Of a stretch of 64,000 bases of DNA, positions 8,104 to 17,693 are shown in pieces. Position 1 is the first letter of the stretch. Every line of letters begins with the position of its first letter. Source of the DNA: Streptococcus suis (lineage in GTDB: Bacteria > Bacillota > Bacilli > Lactobacillales > Streptococcaceae); assembly GCF_016743335.1 (NCBI RefSeq), contig NZ_WCJE01000002.1, positions 1 to 64,000 of the forward strand, in the 5' to 3' direction. The position numbers were made by a program, and so were the translations under genes. Below the pieces are notes generated by a model. The model made no database searches and had not been told where the DNA came from. It was given only the letters and a program-made list of their open reading frames with translations.

Positions 8104-10125
8104 CTATCCTCCTTGTAAGACTGTATAGGCTATCTTACTTTCTTTTCTTTCTTGTAGAAACAAAATCAGGAATAAATTGCTGAGGAAAATTGCTCCGGTC
8201 CCTGCACTCAATCCCAGCTCATTCGTTACGAAAAGTAAACCCAGCATTCCTACCCCAAGCACTAAGAGTTGGGTAATTAGATAGATAAAATGAAGTTCTA
8301 TGAATGTCATACCAGCTAGACGACGAATAAAAATTTCTCTACGAAATTGTTCAAAATAAACCAAATTCATTGTATTAAATAACAGTATGGAGGTTGCAAT
8401 GCCAATTAAAGCTCCCAACAAAAGAAAGAGAAACTGATTCCGAATAGTATTCAAGTTTTCATAGTAAGTAGCCTTACTATTTAGCAAATAGGAAACCCAC
8501 TGATAAACCCCCTGCTCTTTCAGTAGCTGGATACTCTGCGGATAATCTACCAAGAAAAGAGATTGAAGGGAAGTCCCCCACAGTATTTGCGATGCTGGTG
8601 TATCCCCGGTTGATTCTGGCGTTACGACTACAATAATCGGGTCTATCAGATGTTGTTCTAGTATATAGGGTACTGTATTGTAAAGAAATCTACTCTGATT
8701 ACTCTCTACATAGCTTGTATAAGGTTTAAACTCAAACAATTGCGGACTATCTATACCAAGCCCCTCACGACCAAATGAATTCAAGTAGTCTACATAAAGT
8801 TGAACCAGTGTTTCTTCTTGTCCTTTCAATTTATCAGGAATAATCAACCCAAACTCCCCTTGTTGTAAGGAGGACATTTTACTCTTAAATTCTTCTGAAA
8901 CCTGTATATTCTGAAGTTCTAAATAGTTGGGAGTAACAAAGATTGTATGACCAGAAGGAGCGTAATCAAATTTGTTGATTCCATCCGATTCATCCCCTTG
9001 TAAATATCTGTTCAAATTATTCTTAACAAATAAGGCACCATGGTCTTGTATAGCCGCCTTGGTAAACTGATACCAACGACTATTTTGCTCTTCTTTACTC
9101 ATTTCTCCATTAAAAGCAGCGCCATAACTGTAAGAAGCTTGGTAGTAGTCCTTATTCCTATCCCATCCTTCAACACCTTTCTCTACCATTTGCAATTCAT
9201 GAAACTGCACTATCGTTCGATTAACTGTCCAGCCAACCACCAATATCGAAGCTAATTGACCTAACAACATGAGAGCCAACAAGCGTTTTAACGGAAGTTT
9301 CCCTTTTAAAACTTCAATCATGGAAGTTGCTTTCAAACCCACCAGATATATGAACGTTAGAAAGACAGAGAAAATCAGTAAACTCAACAAGTAGAGAAAA
9401 AGTCCTGCCAACAAGAGACTGAAGGTTAAACTCTGAAATAAATTTAAGATGAGAAGTGTAAGGCTACCTAGTAAAAGGTTAACTACATAAACCCCTACAA
9501 AGAAGAGAATATCATCCACTATAGGTGAGAATAAAATTTCTAAATAAGACTTTCCAGCTACCCGCCTTATGCCTGCACTTCTCAAATCCTTGATACGGTA
9601 AATTAATGTTAAACAAATAAACGTCAAGAAACAGAGAGACATGTTTATACGAAACTGTTCACTAAATAGGAGAGAGTAAAGCAAATAGGGCAGAGAGTAC
9701 GCCGACATAATTACAGTTCTATAACCCAACTTCTTCAACGTTTGTGAAAGTTCTTCCCCTGTTAGATTACCAGAAGTGATGATATAGCTATTGACCAAAT
9801 CGCTAGCTTGGGCACTCTCAATAGAAGCCTGTTCCAAATCTGAGGGTAATTTTCCTTTCCCATAGCAGTCATAGACAAACTTAACTTTCCCACTTTTTTG
9901 AGGCTCGACAATCCTTCGGGCAATGACACTGTTTGTACGGATAGCTAAATTACTTAAGGAAGTTGTAAATTCCTCTCGATTCGCCACTTTAACCGCTTCT
10001 TCTGTCCCAATTAAATCTACCGCTTCATAACTGAGAAATTGAAGCTGTTGATTTTCATTTTGAATATTTACAATCATAAATCCCGTTAACAGTAGTGTTG
10101 ACAAAAATACGAACCACTTTCTCAT
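8104..10125 (-). CDS. DUF1430 bacteriocin-associated integral membrane protein
   Basis: A 673-residue protein of the DUF1430 family, seven-helix proteins found with lactococcin-972-like bacteriocins and annotated as transporter or immunity components. An N-terminal helix (residues 4-20) leads to an extracytoplasmic region, then four helices (about 150-310), a large extracytoplasmic domain (about 310-560), and helices to the C-terminus. This is FtsX/MacB-like topology, as expected for the permease partner of the adjacent ATPase. A TTAAGGAGGTGT site precedes the ATG. An attenuating terminator separates it from the bacteriocin gene. Confidence 0.85.
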   Translation of the reverse strand: MRKWFVFLSTLLLTGFMIVNIQNENQQLQFLSYEAVDLIGTEEAVKVANREEFTTSLSNLAIRTNSVIARRIVEPQKSGKVKFVYDCYGKGKLPSDLEQASIESAQASDLVNSYIITSGNLTGEELSQTLKKLGYRTVIMSAYSLPYLLYSLLFSEQFRINMSLCFLTFICLTLIYRIKDLRSAGIRRVAGKSYLEILFSPIVDDILFFVGVYVVNLLLGSLTLLILNLFQSLTFSLLLAGLFLYLLSLLIFSVFLTFIYLVGLKATSMIEVLKGKLPLKRLLALMLLGQLASILVVGWTVNRTIVQFHELQMVEKGVEGWDRNKDYYQASYSYGAAFNGEMSKEEQNSRWYQFTKAAIQDHGALFVKNNLNRYLQGDESDGINKFDYAPSGHTIFVTPNYLELQNIQVSEEFKSKMSSLQQGEFGLIIPDKLKGQEETLVQLYVDYLNSFGREGLGIDSPQLFEFKPYTSYVESNQSRFLYNTVPYILEQHLIDPIIVVVTPESTGDTPASQILWGTSLQSLFLVDYPQSIQLLKEQGVYQWVSYLLNSKATYYENLNTIRNQFLFLLLGALIGIATSILLFNTMNLVYFEQFRREIFIRRLAGMTFIELHFIYLITQLLVLGVGMLGLLFVTNELGLSAGTGAIFLSNLFLILFLQERKESKIAYTVLQGG

Positions 10126-10207
10126 CTTACACCTCCTTAAATGTTTATCTATATTTATTCAGGTTTCTACCATAAATATAATTACAGTATTTTGCGTATT
10201 GATATTA

Positions 10208-10238
10208 GATAAAATGAGAGGATTTGAGCTCCTCTCAT
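10208..10238 (-). terminator. Attenuating terminator between the bacteriocin gene and the export genes
   Basis: ATGAGAGGA/TCCTCTCAT forms a perfect 9-bp stem (minus strand) followed by a weak TTTATC tract, directly after the bacteriocin stop. It should favour high expression of the bacteriocin over the transporter. No separate promoter for the transporter was found. Confidence 0.7.
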
Positions 10239-10253
10239 TGTTAAATTACCAAC

Positions 10254-10541
10254 TTAATCATAGTCATAGTAGAAAGCTGCTTTCTCATCCTTTCCGATTT
10301 TAATAGTTGCATAGGATGTTTTAGTAGCTTCCGCTTCCCCTTTTGAAGAATCAGCATCTTTACGACTAATTACAGAGGAATAATGATATTTTTTTCCATG
10401 GTAGTAGTTTGAATATGCCTCTCCACTTCTATAACCATAAGCCCAAACGCCTCCATCAGGATATTGTGTCCAAGCCGCTACTGTTGGAATCACTGTAAAC
10501 ATTGTCAAAATAGCACCGAGTAAAGCGAATGATTTTTTCAT
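10254..10541 (-). CDS. Lactococcin-972-family bacteriocin precursor
   Basis: A 95-residue secreted peptide. Residues 1-22 are a Sec signal peptide (KK start, hydrophobic core, TVAA then WTQ as probable cleavage point), leaving about 72 residues. The mature part carries the family features: aromatic and glycine rich WAYGYRSGEAYSNYYHG (compare AYSNYHHG in lactococcin 972, recalled from the literature) and the C-terminal FYYDYD (compare FYYNFW). It lacks cysteines and a double-glycine leader. Lactococcin 972 binds lipid II and blocks septum formation; this peptide probably acts similarly on related cocci. An AAGGGACTATT site precedes the start. Confidence 0.9.
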   Translation of the reverse strand: MKKSFALLGAILTMFTVIPTVAAWTQYPDGGVWAYGYRSGEAYSNYYHGKKYHYSSVISRKDADSSKGEAEATKTSYATIKIGKDEKAAFYYDYD

Positions 10542-10583
10542 AATAGTCCCTTCTTTGCTATTTCTACCAATTTAAGTACATAG

Positions 10584-10709
10584 TTACCCCACCAGATGAG
10601 TTGCCGGCTGGGTTTCGTAGATATCTTCTTCCGGCAGACCAAAAGTGCGAATGATCGAGATAAGTAAGACCAATATAACGATTGTCAAGTATGCAACCTT
10701 CTTTTCCAT
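10584..10709 (-). CDS. Short hydrophobic peptide, candidate Rgg pheromone precursor
   Basis: A 41-residue frame. It starts MEKKVAYLTIVILVLLIS, then IIRTFGLPEEDIYE and TQPATHLVG, followed by TAA. A strong AGGAGG site lies 9 bp before the ATG. The charged start plus hydrophobic core, then an acidic PEED stretch and a short uncharged tail, follows the build of streptococcal Rgg-sensed pheromone precursors (SHP type), in which an acidic residue usually precedes the mature C-terminal peptide. It is transcribed divergently from the rgg gene (191 bp apart) and reads straight into the bacteriocin gene. The predicted active tail is inference; it resembles no known SHP sequence I recall. Confidence 0.62.
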   Translation of the reverse strand: MEKKVAYLTIVILVLLISIIRTFGLPEEDIYETQPATHLVG

Positions 10710-10833
10710 CCTTCCCTTCCTCCTCTCTGATGGGATTTTTCTTGTATACCTCAATTCCTACCAAGAATATCGTTTCCGTTCTTCCTTTTCTCCTTTCTAC
10801 CTGATAGAAATCTCTGTATATTTTCTATTATTA

Positions 10834-10842
10834 TGATATACT
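10834..10842 (+). promoter_or_regulatory. Extended -10 promoter of the rgg regulator gene
   Basis: TGATATACT is an extended -10 (TG-N-TATACT) with a poor -35 (CTGTAT, 10814-10819), giving a leader of about 50 bases before the GGAG-preceded ATG at 10901. On the other strand, TATACA boxes at 10748-10743 and 10820-10815 are possible -10s for the peptide gene. Neither has a good -35, as expected for an Rgg-activated promoter. Confidence 0.5.
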
Positions 10843-10900
10843 ATTTTTATAAAGTTAATTCGTTTTGTTGCAAATAATCACATTTTCCAAGGAGTAGGTT

Positions 10901-11761
10901 ATGCGGTGGGATTACGGAAGTGTTTATAAGAGCATTCGGGAAAGTAAGCATTTGAGTCAGGAGCAGATTTGTGGGGATTATCTCAATCGGACGACCTTGG
11001 TTCGTTTCGAGAAAAATCAAACCATTCCTAGCTATGAGCTCATGCGTTTCTTACTCAAACAGGTGGATATGACCTTCGAGGAGTTTGAATACCTCTGTAA
11101 CTACTATCAACCCAGCCAACGCCAACAACTGCTCTATGATATAGATAATCTCAGAAATCCGACCACGAAGACCATGGAGGATTTGATAAAGCGTTGCCAG
11201 GACCATTTGAAAAAAGAACCAGATGATGGTCCTATCCGTCGAAAATGTCAACTTTTAGAAACTGTAGTAGCAATTCGAAACAGCACCTCTTTCAATCAAC
11301 TTTCCGAAGAAGCTGAAACCCTTTCTAAGCTCCTCTGGTCAGAATTGGAACGATATGACAACTGGTACCACAATGATATTATCTTAGTAGGCACTCTTCT
11401 GTCTAAAATTTCTTCACTTGATAGCCTTGAAGAAACTGCCAATCTTCTTCTTAAACGATTGGAAAAATACAAGGATTACAAGAGAATTCAGCCCACCATA
11501 CTGTCACATTATCGATCACTTTCTTATTTTTTCTTGGAACAAAGACAGTACAACAAGTCTACTTTTTTTGCCACCAAACTCATGGACCTAGCCAAGCAAG
11601 AAAAACGCTATGACCAACTATCCCGTGCCTATGTCTATCTAGGCATAGCCCAAAACAAGCAGGAACTGATTGACAAAGGACTACAAATCTTGGAACTGAC
11701 AGACGAGAAAAGGATAGTCGACAACCTCCAATTTCTTATCAAACAGCACCAAACTGACTGA
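10901..11761 (+). CDS. Rgg/GadR/MutR-family transcriptional regulator
   Basis: A 286-residue protein: an N-terminal helix-turn-helix (residues 5-60, YKSIRESKHLSQEQICGDYL then TTLVRFEKNQTIPSYELM) followed by an all-helical TPR-like domain to the C-terminus. This is the standard build of Rgg regulators, which bind short imported peptides in the repeat domain. The family usually controls an adjacent, divergently transcribed target. Here the neighbours are the 41-residue peptide gene and the bacteriocin operon, so it most likely activates them when the peptide accumulates. An AAGGAGTAGGTT site precedes the start. The family call is firm, the targets are inferred. Confidence 0.88.
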   Translation: MRWDYGSVYKSIRESKHLSQEQICGDYLNRTTLVRFEKNQTIPSYELMRFLLKQVDMTFEEFEYLCNYYQPSQRQQLLYDIDNLRNPTTKTMEDLIKRCQDHLKKEPDDGPIRRKCQLLETVVAIRNSTSFNQLSEEAETLSKLLWSELERYDNWYHNDIILVGTLLSKISSLDSLEETANLLLKRLEKYKDYKRIQPTILSHYRSLSYFFLEQRQYNKSTFFATKLMDLAKQEKRYDQLSRAYVYLGIAQNKQELIDKGLQILELTDEKRIVDNLQFLIKQHQTD

Positions 11762-11812
11762 ATCTACGGTCAGTTTTTTATGTACGAAAAAACGACCCTT
11801 TCGGATCGTTCC
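11750..11812 (+). terminator. Terminators after rgg
   Basis: ACTGAC/GTCAGT followed by TTTTTT overlaps the rgg stop codon (11750-11780). A second hairpin, AACGACCC/GGATCGTT (11790-11812), follows at once. Confidence 0.75.
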
Positions 11813-11817
11813 TATTT

Positions 11818-11930
11818 ATAGTTTATAGTCTTCAGTTTGCTTTTAGTACTAGGCAACGAGCTGCAGACAGTACTGGAGTACGGCAAAGCGAGTTAACGAC
11901 GTAATAAAAGATAAACTGAATGACTATATC
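11818..11930. repeat. Family B inverted-repeat element, copy 1
   Basis: About 113 bp with imperfect terminal inverted repeats (TATAGTCTTCAGTTTG at the left; the right end reads TATAGTCATTCAGTTT on the other strand) and a core TTTAGTACTAGGCAACGAGC with AAGCGAGTTAACGACGTAAT. Related copies are at 12778-13058, 17694-17801 and 19892-20000. It sits just 3' of the Sua5-like gene stop (leftward), so it may end that transcript. Confidence 0.8.
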
Positions 11931-12716
11931 TTAATAGTATTCCCCTTGTCTGTAATCCCAAGAGTTGAAGTGGTCTGACAAGTGCATCATGATTTTATCG
12001 ATGTCCAGACCCTTACGGATGACAACTGGGCATGGGCTGATAGAACGGCTATCTGCACCTTGTTCTGGAATCAGTTTACCATCTTTGTCTACCATAGACA
12101 CCATAACCCCTTGCTCATAGCGGGTTTCGATGGTCTTGTCTGGCTGGATAGATGCCACATAGTCGTCCGCCTCGATAATCAAGTCTACTTTAGACGCGAT
12201 ACGCTCACCGATACCTTCTACCTTACCACGATTTCCCTTACCTGACGGGTTAGCAGATGAAGCGTAGACCATACGGCCTTCTTTTTCCCACATTTCCTTA
12301 GCAATTTGCTCGCCAGCTACACCAAACTTGATAACAAAGCATGAAGTCCCACGAACGTCGGTCATCAACTCTTCACGACCATCGCCATAAGCCTGCAACT
12401 TGGCGTAAGCCTCTGGTTTCCAAGGCAGGATACAACCCAACAAAATGTCCTCATCCCAATGTTTTTGGTAGAAAGCATCAATCTCAGGAGTCAACTGAGC
12501 CAACTCACGCAGCTCCTCCATGCTACCACAAAGAACCACGCCCGGCTTATTACGCTTGCGCTCCTTAGCGTCAAACTTCCGCTCCAAACCAGCCTTGTCC
12601 GATGTCATGATGATGTAGCCAACCTTAGTCGGGCAAACAATCACGCCCCCCTCACCCTTGATAATGTCAAGACCTTCTTGTGAAAGTGCGCCATCCCAGT
12701 GAATTTGTTTCGTCAT
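11931..12716 (-). CDS. Sua5/YciO/YrdC-domain protein
   Basis: A 261-residue protein of the YrdC-like fold, used in L-threonylcarbamoyladenylate synthesis for tRNA t6A modification and in YciO-type relatives. Recognisable parts are GGVIVCPTKVGYIIM near residue 25 (compare the usual PTETVYGLG motif), KERKRNKPGVVLCG (KxRxxxKP), and YASSANPSGKGNRGKVEGI (SSANxSG). The first motif departs from the canonical Sua5 sequence, so the substrate may differ from that of the essential TsaC enzyme. The start at 12716 is preferred over 12722 because GAGGAA is too close to the first ATG. Confidence 0.75.
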   Translation of the reverse strand: MTKQIHWDGALSQEGLDIIKGEGGVIVCPTKVGYIIMTSDKAGLERKFDAKERKRNKPGVVLCGSMEELRELAQLTPEIDAFYQKHWDEDILLGCILPWKPEAYAKLQAYGDGREELMTDVRGTSCFVIKFGVAGEQIAKEMWEKEGRMVYASSANPSGKGNRGKVEGIGERIASKVDLIIEADDYVASIQPDKTIETRYEQGVMVSMVDKDGKLIPEQGADSRSISPCPVVIRKGLDIDKIMMHLSDHFNSWDYRQGEYY

Positions 12717-12777
12717 AATCATTTCCTCTTTTCTTTTGTTCCATAGCAGAGCTAACTGCTTGTTTTCTTCATATTTC

Positions 12778-13058
12778 GTAGGAGTCTTTCAGTTTACTTT
12801 TAGTACTAGCTCTAACTGTCTGGGAGACAGTTAGAGCTTGGAGATAAAACGAACATTGTTCGTGTCAACGAGCTGCAGACAGCTTCAACAGTCAGAGTAG
12901 TGACTGTTGAAGTTTTAAAATCATGCTTACGATAGTAAGTAACGCTTGCAAAGTACGGCAAAGCGAGTTCAAATAATGATGAAATTATTTGAAGTTGGAA
13001 ATAGAGAAACGGAGTTTCCTCGTTCGTCGCAGTAATAAAAGATAAAATGGAAGACTCT
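12778..13058. repeat. Family B inverted-repeat element, copy 2 (expanded by hairpin modules)
   Basis: It has the same ends and core pieces as the 110-bp copies (GTCTTTCAGTTTACTTTTAG at the left, GTAATAAAAGATAAAATGG at the right). It is stretched to about 280 bp by nested hairpins: GCTCTAACTGTC/GACAGTTAGAGC (12811-12839), ACGAAC/GTTCGT, CTTCAACAGTCA/TGACTGTTGAAG (12883-12912), TTCAAATAAT/ATTATTTGAA and a GGAAA/TTTCC stem. It fills the whole gap between the Sua5-like gene and leuD; no gene is visible. Confidence 0.78.
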
Positions 13059-13650
13059 AGTTTTGCCAGTAGCTTGGACGGTCCCCCTCATACTCAGCAA
13101 TCAAATCCTGATACTGTAATGTAATACCAATATCATCCAAGCCATTGAGCAACTTGTGTTTCCAGTCCTGTTCGATGTCAAATGGGAATTCCCCAAAAGG
13201 CGTCCGTATCAACTGGTTTGCCAAGTCAACCGTGATTTCTTGGTCAGGAGCCAGCTGAGCCAGTTGGTCCCTGACTTCTTTAGGCTGGATAATGGGCAAA
13301 ATCCCATTGTTCAAGTCATTGTTGTAATGGATATCCCCGAAGGAGCCTGCAATGATGACCTTGAATCCGTAATCTGCCAGAGCCCAAGCAGCGTGTTCCC
13401 TAGAAGAACCTGCTCCGAAGTTATCCCCAGATATGAGGATACTAGCCCCTTGATACTCAGGCTGATTGAGAATGAAATCAGGATTATCCGTGTAGTTATC
13501 GTCTAAGTATCGCCAAGCATAGAACAGATATTTGCCAAAGCCCTTTTTGTCAATCAGCTTGAGAAACTGCTTGGGTAGGAGCTGGTCGGTATCAATATTA
13601 TCATTCATGAGCGGAACGGTTGTTCCTGTCCATGTGGTAAATTGGTGCAT
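13057..13650 (-). CDS. leuD: 3-isopropylmalate dehydratase small subunit
   Basis: A 197-residue small subunit that, with LeuC, isomerises 2-isopropylmalate to 3-isopropylmalate in leucine synthesis. Family motifs are [15 protein letters not shown] near the N-terminus and [19 protein letters not shown], the swivel-domain substrate loop. It is the last gene of leuABCD. Its ATG overlaps the leuC stop by one base, so translation is coupled. The 3' end touches repeat copy B2, which may act as operon terminator. Confidence 0.96.
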   Translation of the reverse strand: MHQFTTWTGTTVPLMNDNIDTDQLLPKQFLKLIDKKGFGKYLFYAWRYLDDNYTDNPDFILNQPEYQGASILISGDNFGAGSSREHAAWALADYGFKVIIAGSFGDIHYNNDLNNGILPIIQPKEVRDQLAQLAPDQEITVDLANQLIRTPFGEFPFDIEQDWKHKLLNGLDDIGITLQYQDLIAEYEGDRPSYWQN

Positions 13651-15041
13651 TAAACTCCCTCCTTGAGAATGTCTAGCTGTCTAGTGTCGACAAATCGTCC
13701 ATAAAGCGCAGCTGCGGCAGCCATAGCAGGACTGCACAAGTGGGTCTTGGCTCCAAAGCCCTGTCGGTCTTCAAAGTTTCGATTACTTGTAGAGGCACAA
13801 TGCACACCTGCAGGCACCTTGTCTGGATTCATACCCAGACACATGGAACAGCCTGGATCTCGCCACTCAAAGCCTGCCTCCATAAAAATCTTGTCTAGAC
13901 CAAGCTTTTCTGCAGCCCGCTTGACAGGGCGACTGCCTGGTACGACAATAGCCGTGACCTGCTCTGCTATTTTCCGCCCCTTAACAATCCTAGCTGCCAG
14001 CTGCAAATCGCTGAGGCGCGCATTGGTACAAGAGCCTAGGAAGACATAGCCAACGGGAATGTCCGCAACCTTTTGCCCAGGAGCCAAGTCCATGTAAGCG
14101 TAGGCCCGCTCGTCGTTGTGATCACGGATGGCTGGGAAGGTTTCATCAAAGCTAACCCCCATAGCAGGCGTCGTTCCCCAAGTGACCATCGGTGCCAAGT
14201 CTGACACATCAAGGACTAGGTGCTTGTCATAAACCGTGTCCGCATCCGAGTAGAGCTCCTTCCAGTCTGCCACCGCCGCCTCAAAATCTGCTGGAGCACA
14301 CTCCCGACCACGCAGGTAGTCAAAAGTGGTCTGGTCTGGAGCCATAATGCCCATCTTTGAGCCAAACTCAATGGACATATTGCAAATAGTCATCCGCTCC
14401 TCCATGCTGAGTCGGTCGATGACGGGACCAGCAAATTCCACCACATGACCCAAACCACAATCCACGCCGTAGCGGGCAATCAGAGCCAGGATAAAGTCCT
14501 TGGCATAGACACCTGCTTGGGCCTGACCGACAAACTCCACTAGGAGTCGCTTAGGTTTAACCTGCCAGATTGTTTGGGTAGCGAGAACGTGCTCCACTTC
14601 GGAAGTGCCAATCCCAAAGGCAATGGCTCCAAATGCTCCGTGAGTCGCCGTATGACTATCTCCGCAGACGATGAACTTTCCTGGCTGGGTCCGACCTGTT
14701 TCTGGTCCAACCATATGGACAATCCCCTGATATTCCGAACCATGGGCTGCATGGGGAATGCCGAAATCTTCTATATTCTTCGCCAAGGCGTCCATCTGAG
14801 CCTTGGAAATGACATCACGGATATTGTGAATATCGACTGTTGGTACGTTGTGGTCAAAAGTCGCAAAGGTCAAGTCTGGCCGCCGAACAGGTCGCCCTGT
14901 ATCCCTCAATCCTTGAAAGGCCTGGGGACTGGTCACCTCATGGACATAATGTTGGTCAACATAGAGGAGCTGGGGCTGACCTTCCTGCCCTGTAATCACA
15001 TGGCGATCCCAGAGCTTATCGAAAATGGATTTGCCACTCAT
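13650..15041 (-). CDS. leuC: 3-isopropylmalate dehydratase large subunit
   Basis: A 463-residue aconitase-family large subunit binding a [4Fe-4S] cluster. Cluster cysteines are visible in [15 protein letters not shown] and in [14 protein letters not shown] (two Cys). The [20 protein letters not shown] motif appears as [20 protein letters not shown]. Length matches the bacterial LeuC family. It overlaps leuB upstream by 4 bp and leuD downstream by 1 bp. Confidence 0.97.
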   Translation of the reverse strand: MSGKSIFDKLWDRHVITGQEGQPQLLYVDQHYVHEVTSPQAFQGLRDTGRPVRRPDLTFATFDHNVPTVDIHNIRDVISKAQMDALAKNIEDFGIPHAAHGSEYQGIVHMVGPETGRTQPGKFIVCGDSHTATHGAFGAIAFGIGTSEVEHVLATQTIWQVKPKRLLVEFVGQAQAGVYAKDFILALIARYGVDCGLGHVVEFAGPVIDRLSMEERMTICNMSIEFGSKMGIMAPDQTTFDYLRGRECAPADFEAAVADWKELYSDADTVYDKHLVLDVSDLAPMVTWGTTPAMGVSFDETFPAIRDHNDERAYAYMDLAPGQKVADIPVGYVFLGSCTNARLSDLQLAARIVKGRKIAEQVTAIVVPGSRPVKRAAEKLGLDKIFMEAGFEWRDPGCSMCLGMNPDKVPAGVHCASTSNRNFEDRQGFGAKTHLCSPAMAAAAALYGRFVDTRQLDILKEGV

Positions 15042-16090
15042 GGTGACCTCCTTTCAAGCTGTTCAATAATAGCCGCTGTTATTTCTTTGGTAGAGGCGCT
15101 ACCACCTAGGTCTTTAGTGAAAATTCCCTGTGCAAAGACCGCTTCAACTGCCTGGCGAATGGCTTGACCTGCTTGGACCAAATCAAAACTTTCTTCTAGC
15201 ATCATGGCAACAGATAGAATCATACTGACAGGGTTGGCAATGCCCTGACCTGCAATATCCGGTGCCGAACCATGGATAGGTTCGTAGAGACTAGGACCTG
15301 CCACCGCGTGACTGGCAGAAGGCAGAACCCCTAGCGTTCCTGTTAATACGCTGGCCTCATCTGATAAAATATCTCCGAAGAGATTTTCCGTCACCAAGAC
15401 GTCAAATCGACTAGGATTGGTAATCAAGAGCATGGCTGCACTGTCCACCAACTGGTGCTCCAAGGTCACATCTGGGTAGTCCTTAGCCACCTCATCCGCT
15501 ACCTTACGCCATAATTTTGACGTCGCCAGTACATTTTGTTTATCAATGCTGGTGACTTTTTTTCGTCTTTTTTGGGCTAGGTCAAAGGCAGAGCGGACAA
15601 CCCGTTCAATCTCTTCTGCCTGATAGGTATTGCTATCGCTGGCTTGGTCTGTTTCCAGAATATGCTCTCCAAAATAAATCCCACCTGTCAACTCCCGTAC
15701 CATGACCAAATCCACACCATCCAGCCTGTCGGCCTTCAGAGGAGAATAGTCTTTCAGGCTATCAAAAATTTTCACCGGACGGATATTGGCAAAGAGACCC
15801 AATTCCTTCCGAAGTTGAAGCAGACCTTGTTCTGGTCGGACAGCCGCATCATCGTATTGAGGGCTACCGATAGCTGCTAACAAAATCGCATCCGCCTGAC
15901 GGCAGGCTTGTAAGGTAGCATCTGGTAGAGGATGGCCAGCCGCATCAATCCCAGCACCACCAAAAGCTCTCTCCTCAATCTCATAATCAAATCCTACTTG
16001 CCCAGCCACAGCCTCGAGAACTGCTAGACCAGCCTCCATGATTTCAGGACCGATTCCATCACCAGCCAAGGCTACAATTTTTTTCGTCAT
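15038..16090 (-). CDS. leuB: 3-isopropylmalate dehydrogenase
   Basis: A 350-residue NAD-dependent decarboxylating dehydrogenase, the third leucine-specific step. It begins [16 protein letters not shown], has the [10 protein letters not shown] substrate loop, the [16 protein letters not shown] catalytic Lys region, and [19 protein letters not shown], the isocitrate/isopropylmalate dehydrogenase signature with metal-binding Asp residues. It lies 8 bp after leuA and overlaps leuC by 4 bp. Confidence 0.97.
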   Translation of the reverse strand: MTKKIVALAGDGIGPEIMEAGLAVLEAVAGQVGFDYEIEERAFGGAGIDAAGHPLPDATLQACRQADAILLAAIGSPQYDDAAVRPEQGLLQLRKELGLFANIRPVKIFDSLKDYSPLKADRLDGVDLVMVRELTGGIYFGEHILETDQASDSNTYQAEEIERVVRSAFDLAQKRRKKVTSIDKQNVLATSKLWRKVADEVAKDYPDVTLEHQLVDSAAMLLITNPSRFDVLVTENLFGDILSDEASVLTGTLGVLPSASHAVAGPSLYEPIHGSAPDIAGQGIANPVSMILSVAMMLEESFDLVQAGQAIRQAVEAVFAQGIFTKDLGGSASTKEITAAIIEQLERRSP

Positions 16091-16098
16091 ACTTCCTC

Positions 16099-17661
16099 CT
16101 AGATGTGTGGCAAGTCTTTCTCTGATAGTTTCTTATCTATCTGTCCACTATTTTCTTTTTGCACCATGACATTAGCATGGATATAGGCAATGGCAGAAGC
16201 CTTCACCACATCAAAGTCAATACCAGAGGCATTAAAGATTGTTTCCGTTGCCTTGTTTTCTACGGCGACAAGCACACGCGCCTGGGCATCAATTCCATCG
16301 GTGATGGCATCAATATGATACCGTTCCAAGCTAATCTCTTGGTGGAAGAATTGGTCAATGGCATTAAAGACAGCCTCAACAGAACCCTTGCCTGACTCTG
16401 CAACAACCACTTCTTCCTCATCCTGATTGATGAAGATGACCTGAGCCTGAATACTTCCGTCAGACTGACTATCCAAACGCAAATCTTTAAATTGGAAACC
16501 ATCACGGTTGCTGATTTCTGTCCCAGCTACCAAGGCTCGAATATCTGCGTCCGTAATTTTTTCCTTCTTGTCTGCCAGTTTTTTGAAACGAGCAAACAAG
16601 CTAGCAACGTCTCCTTCTTCAAAATACAGGTCTAGTTCTTTCAGCTTTTCTACAAAGGCGTGACGTCCAGAAAGTTTACCCAGTGGCAGAGAATTTTTCT
16701 TGACCCCTACCAACTCAGGTGTAATGATTTCATAGGTCAATGGATTTTTCAAAACACCATCCTGATGGATACCAGATTCATGTGAGAAGGCATTGCCACC
16801 GACCACCGCCTTATTGCGTGGAATGGCAATTCCAGAGAAGCGAGAGACTAATTCCGAAGTATTAAGGGTTTCCTTCAGAACAATCGGACTAGTCACATCA
16901 TAGAAATCTTTCCGAATCTCAAGAGCAACAGCTACTTCTTCAAGGGCCGCATTCCCTGCTCGCTCACCGATACCGTTGATGGTCCCCTCGACACGACCTG
17001 CACCGTTTTTAATAGCTGAAAGGGTATTGGCAACTGCCATACCTAGGTCATTGTGGCAATGCGGACTGAAAATAATCTCACGGTCCGATTTGACGTTTGT
17101 TGTCAAGTAACGGAAAATTTCTCCGTAATGCTGAGGAGTTGTAAAGCCGACTGTATCTGGAATGTTGATGTAGGTCGCACCAGCATCTACCGCTGTCTGC
17201 ACAACTTCTAGCAAGTAAGCCAACTCCGTCCGTGTCGCATCCTCTGGCGAGAACTCCACCACCTCAAAACGCTCACGGGCATAGCTGACATGTTCAGTGA
17301 TTTGCGCCAAAATTTCTTCTTTGGTCTTTTGAAGTTTAAATTCACGGTGAATGGGGCTGGTCGCAATGAAAACATGAATCTGCGGATGCTTAGCATCTTT
17401 CAGAGCCTCATAACAAGCATCAATGTCTGACTTGACTGACCGAGCCAAACCTGTCACAGCCGTCTTGGTCATAGCCGCCGCAATCTGACGAACCGCTTCA
17501 AAAGAATCAGGACTAGCCGCTGGGAAACCCGCTTCAATAGCAGAAATCCCCCATTTCTCTAACTGCTTGGCGATGGTCACTTTTTCCTTGATAGAAAAAT
17601 TCACACCCGGTGTCTGTTCACCATCCCGTAAAGTCGTATCTAAAAATTCAATCACACGCAT
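16099..17661 (-). CDS. leuA: 2-isopropylmalate synthase
   Basis: A 520-residue enzyme that condenses acetyl-CoA with 2-oxoisovalerate, the committed step to leucine. The N-terminal TIM barrel begins [19 protein letters not shown] with the metal-binding Asp. The [17 protein letters not shown] motif is the second signature. The C-terminal third (about residues 390-510) is the LeuA dimer/regulatory domain, so leucine feedback inhibition is expected. It is the first gene of leuABCD, placed after a leader-peptide attenuator and a family B repeat. Confidence 0.97.
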   Translation of the reverse strand: MRVIEFLDTTLRDGEQTPGVNFSIKEKVTIAKQLEKWGISAIEAGFPAASPDSFEAVRQIAAAMTKTAVTGLARSVKSDIDACYEALKDAKHPQIHVFIATSPIHREFKLQKTKEEILAQITEHVSYARERFEVVEFSPEDATRTELAYLLEVVQTAVDAGATYINIPDTVGFTTPQHYGEIFRYLTTNVKSDREIIFSPHCHNDLGMAVANTLSAIKNGAGRVEGTINGIGERAGNAALEEVAVALEIRKDFYDVTSPIVLKETLNTSELVSRFSGIAIPRNKAVVGGNAFSHESGIHQDGVLKNPLTYEIITPELVGVKKNSLPLGKLSGRHAFVEKLKELDLYFEEGDVASLFARFKKLADKKEKITDADIRALVAGTEISNRDGFQFKDLRLDSQSDGSIQAQVIFINQDEEEVVVAESGKGSVEAVFNAIDQFFHQEISLERYHIDAITDGIDAQARVLVAVENKATETIFNASGIDFDVVKASAIAYIHANVMVQKENSGQIDKKLSEKDLPHI

Positions 17662-17693
17662 AAGAATACCTTTCTAAACAATTCAAACTTCAA

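Noticed and set aside
10564..10764. A 66-residue leftward frame (MVGIEVYKKN...) overlapping the candidate pheromone gene
   Set aside because: It has no ribosome site at its ATG, an irregular composition, and overlaps the 41-codon frame, which has a strong site and a sensible signal-like N-terminus.
10645..10836. A 63-residue rightward hydrophobic frame antisense to the candidate pheromone gene
   Set aside because: No ribosome site, and its hydrophobicity comes from being antisense to A/G-rich leader sequence; treated as chance.
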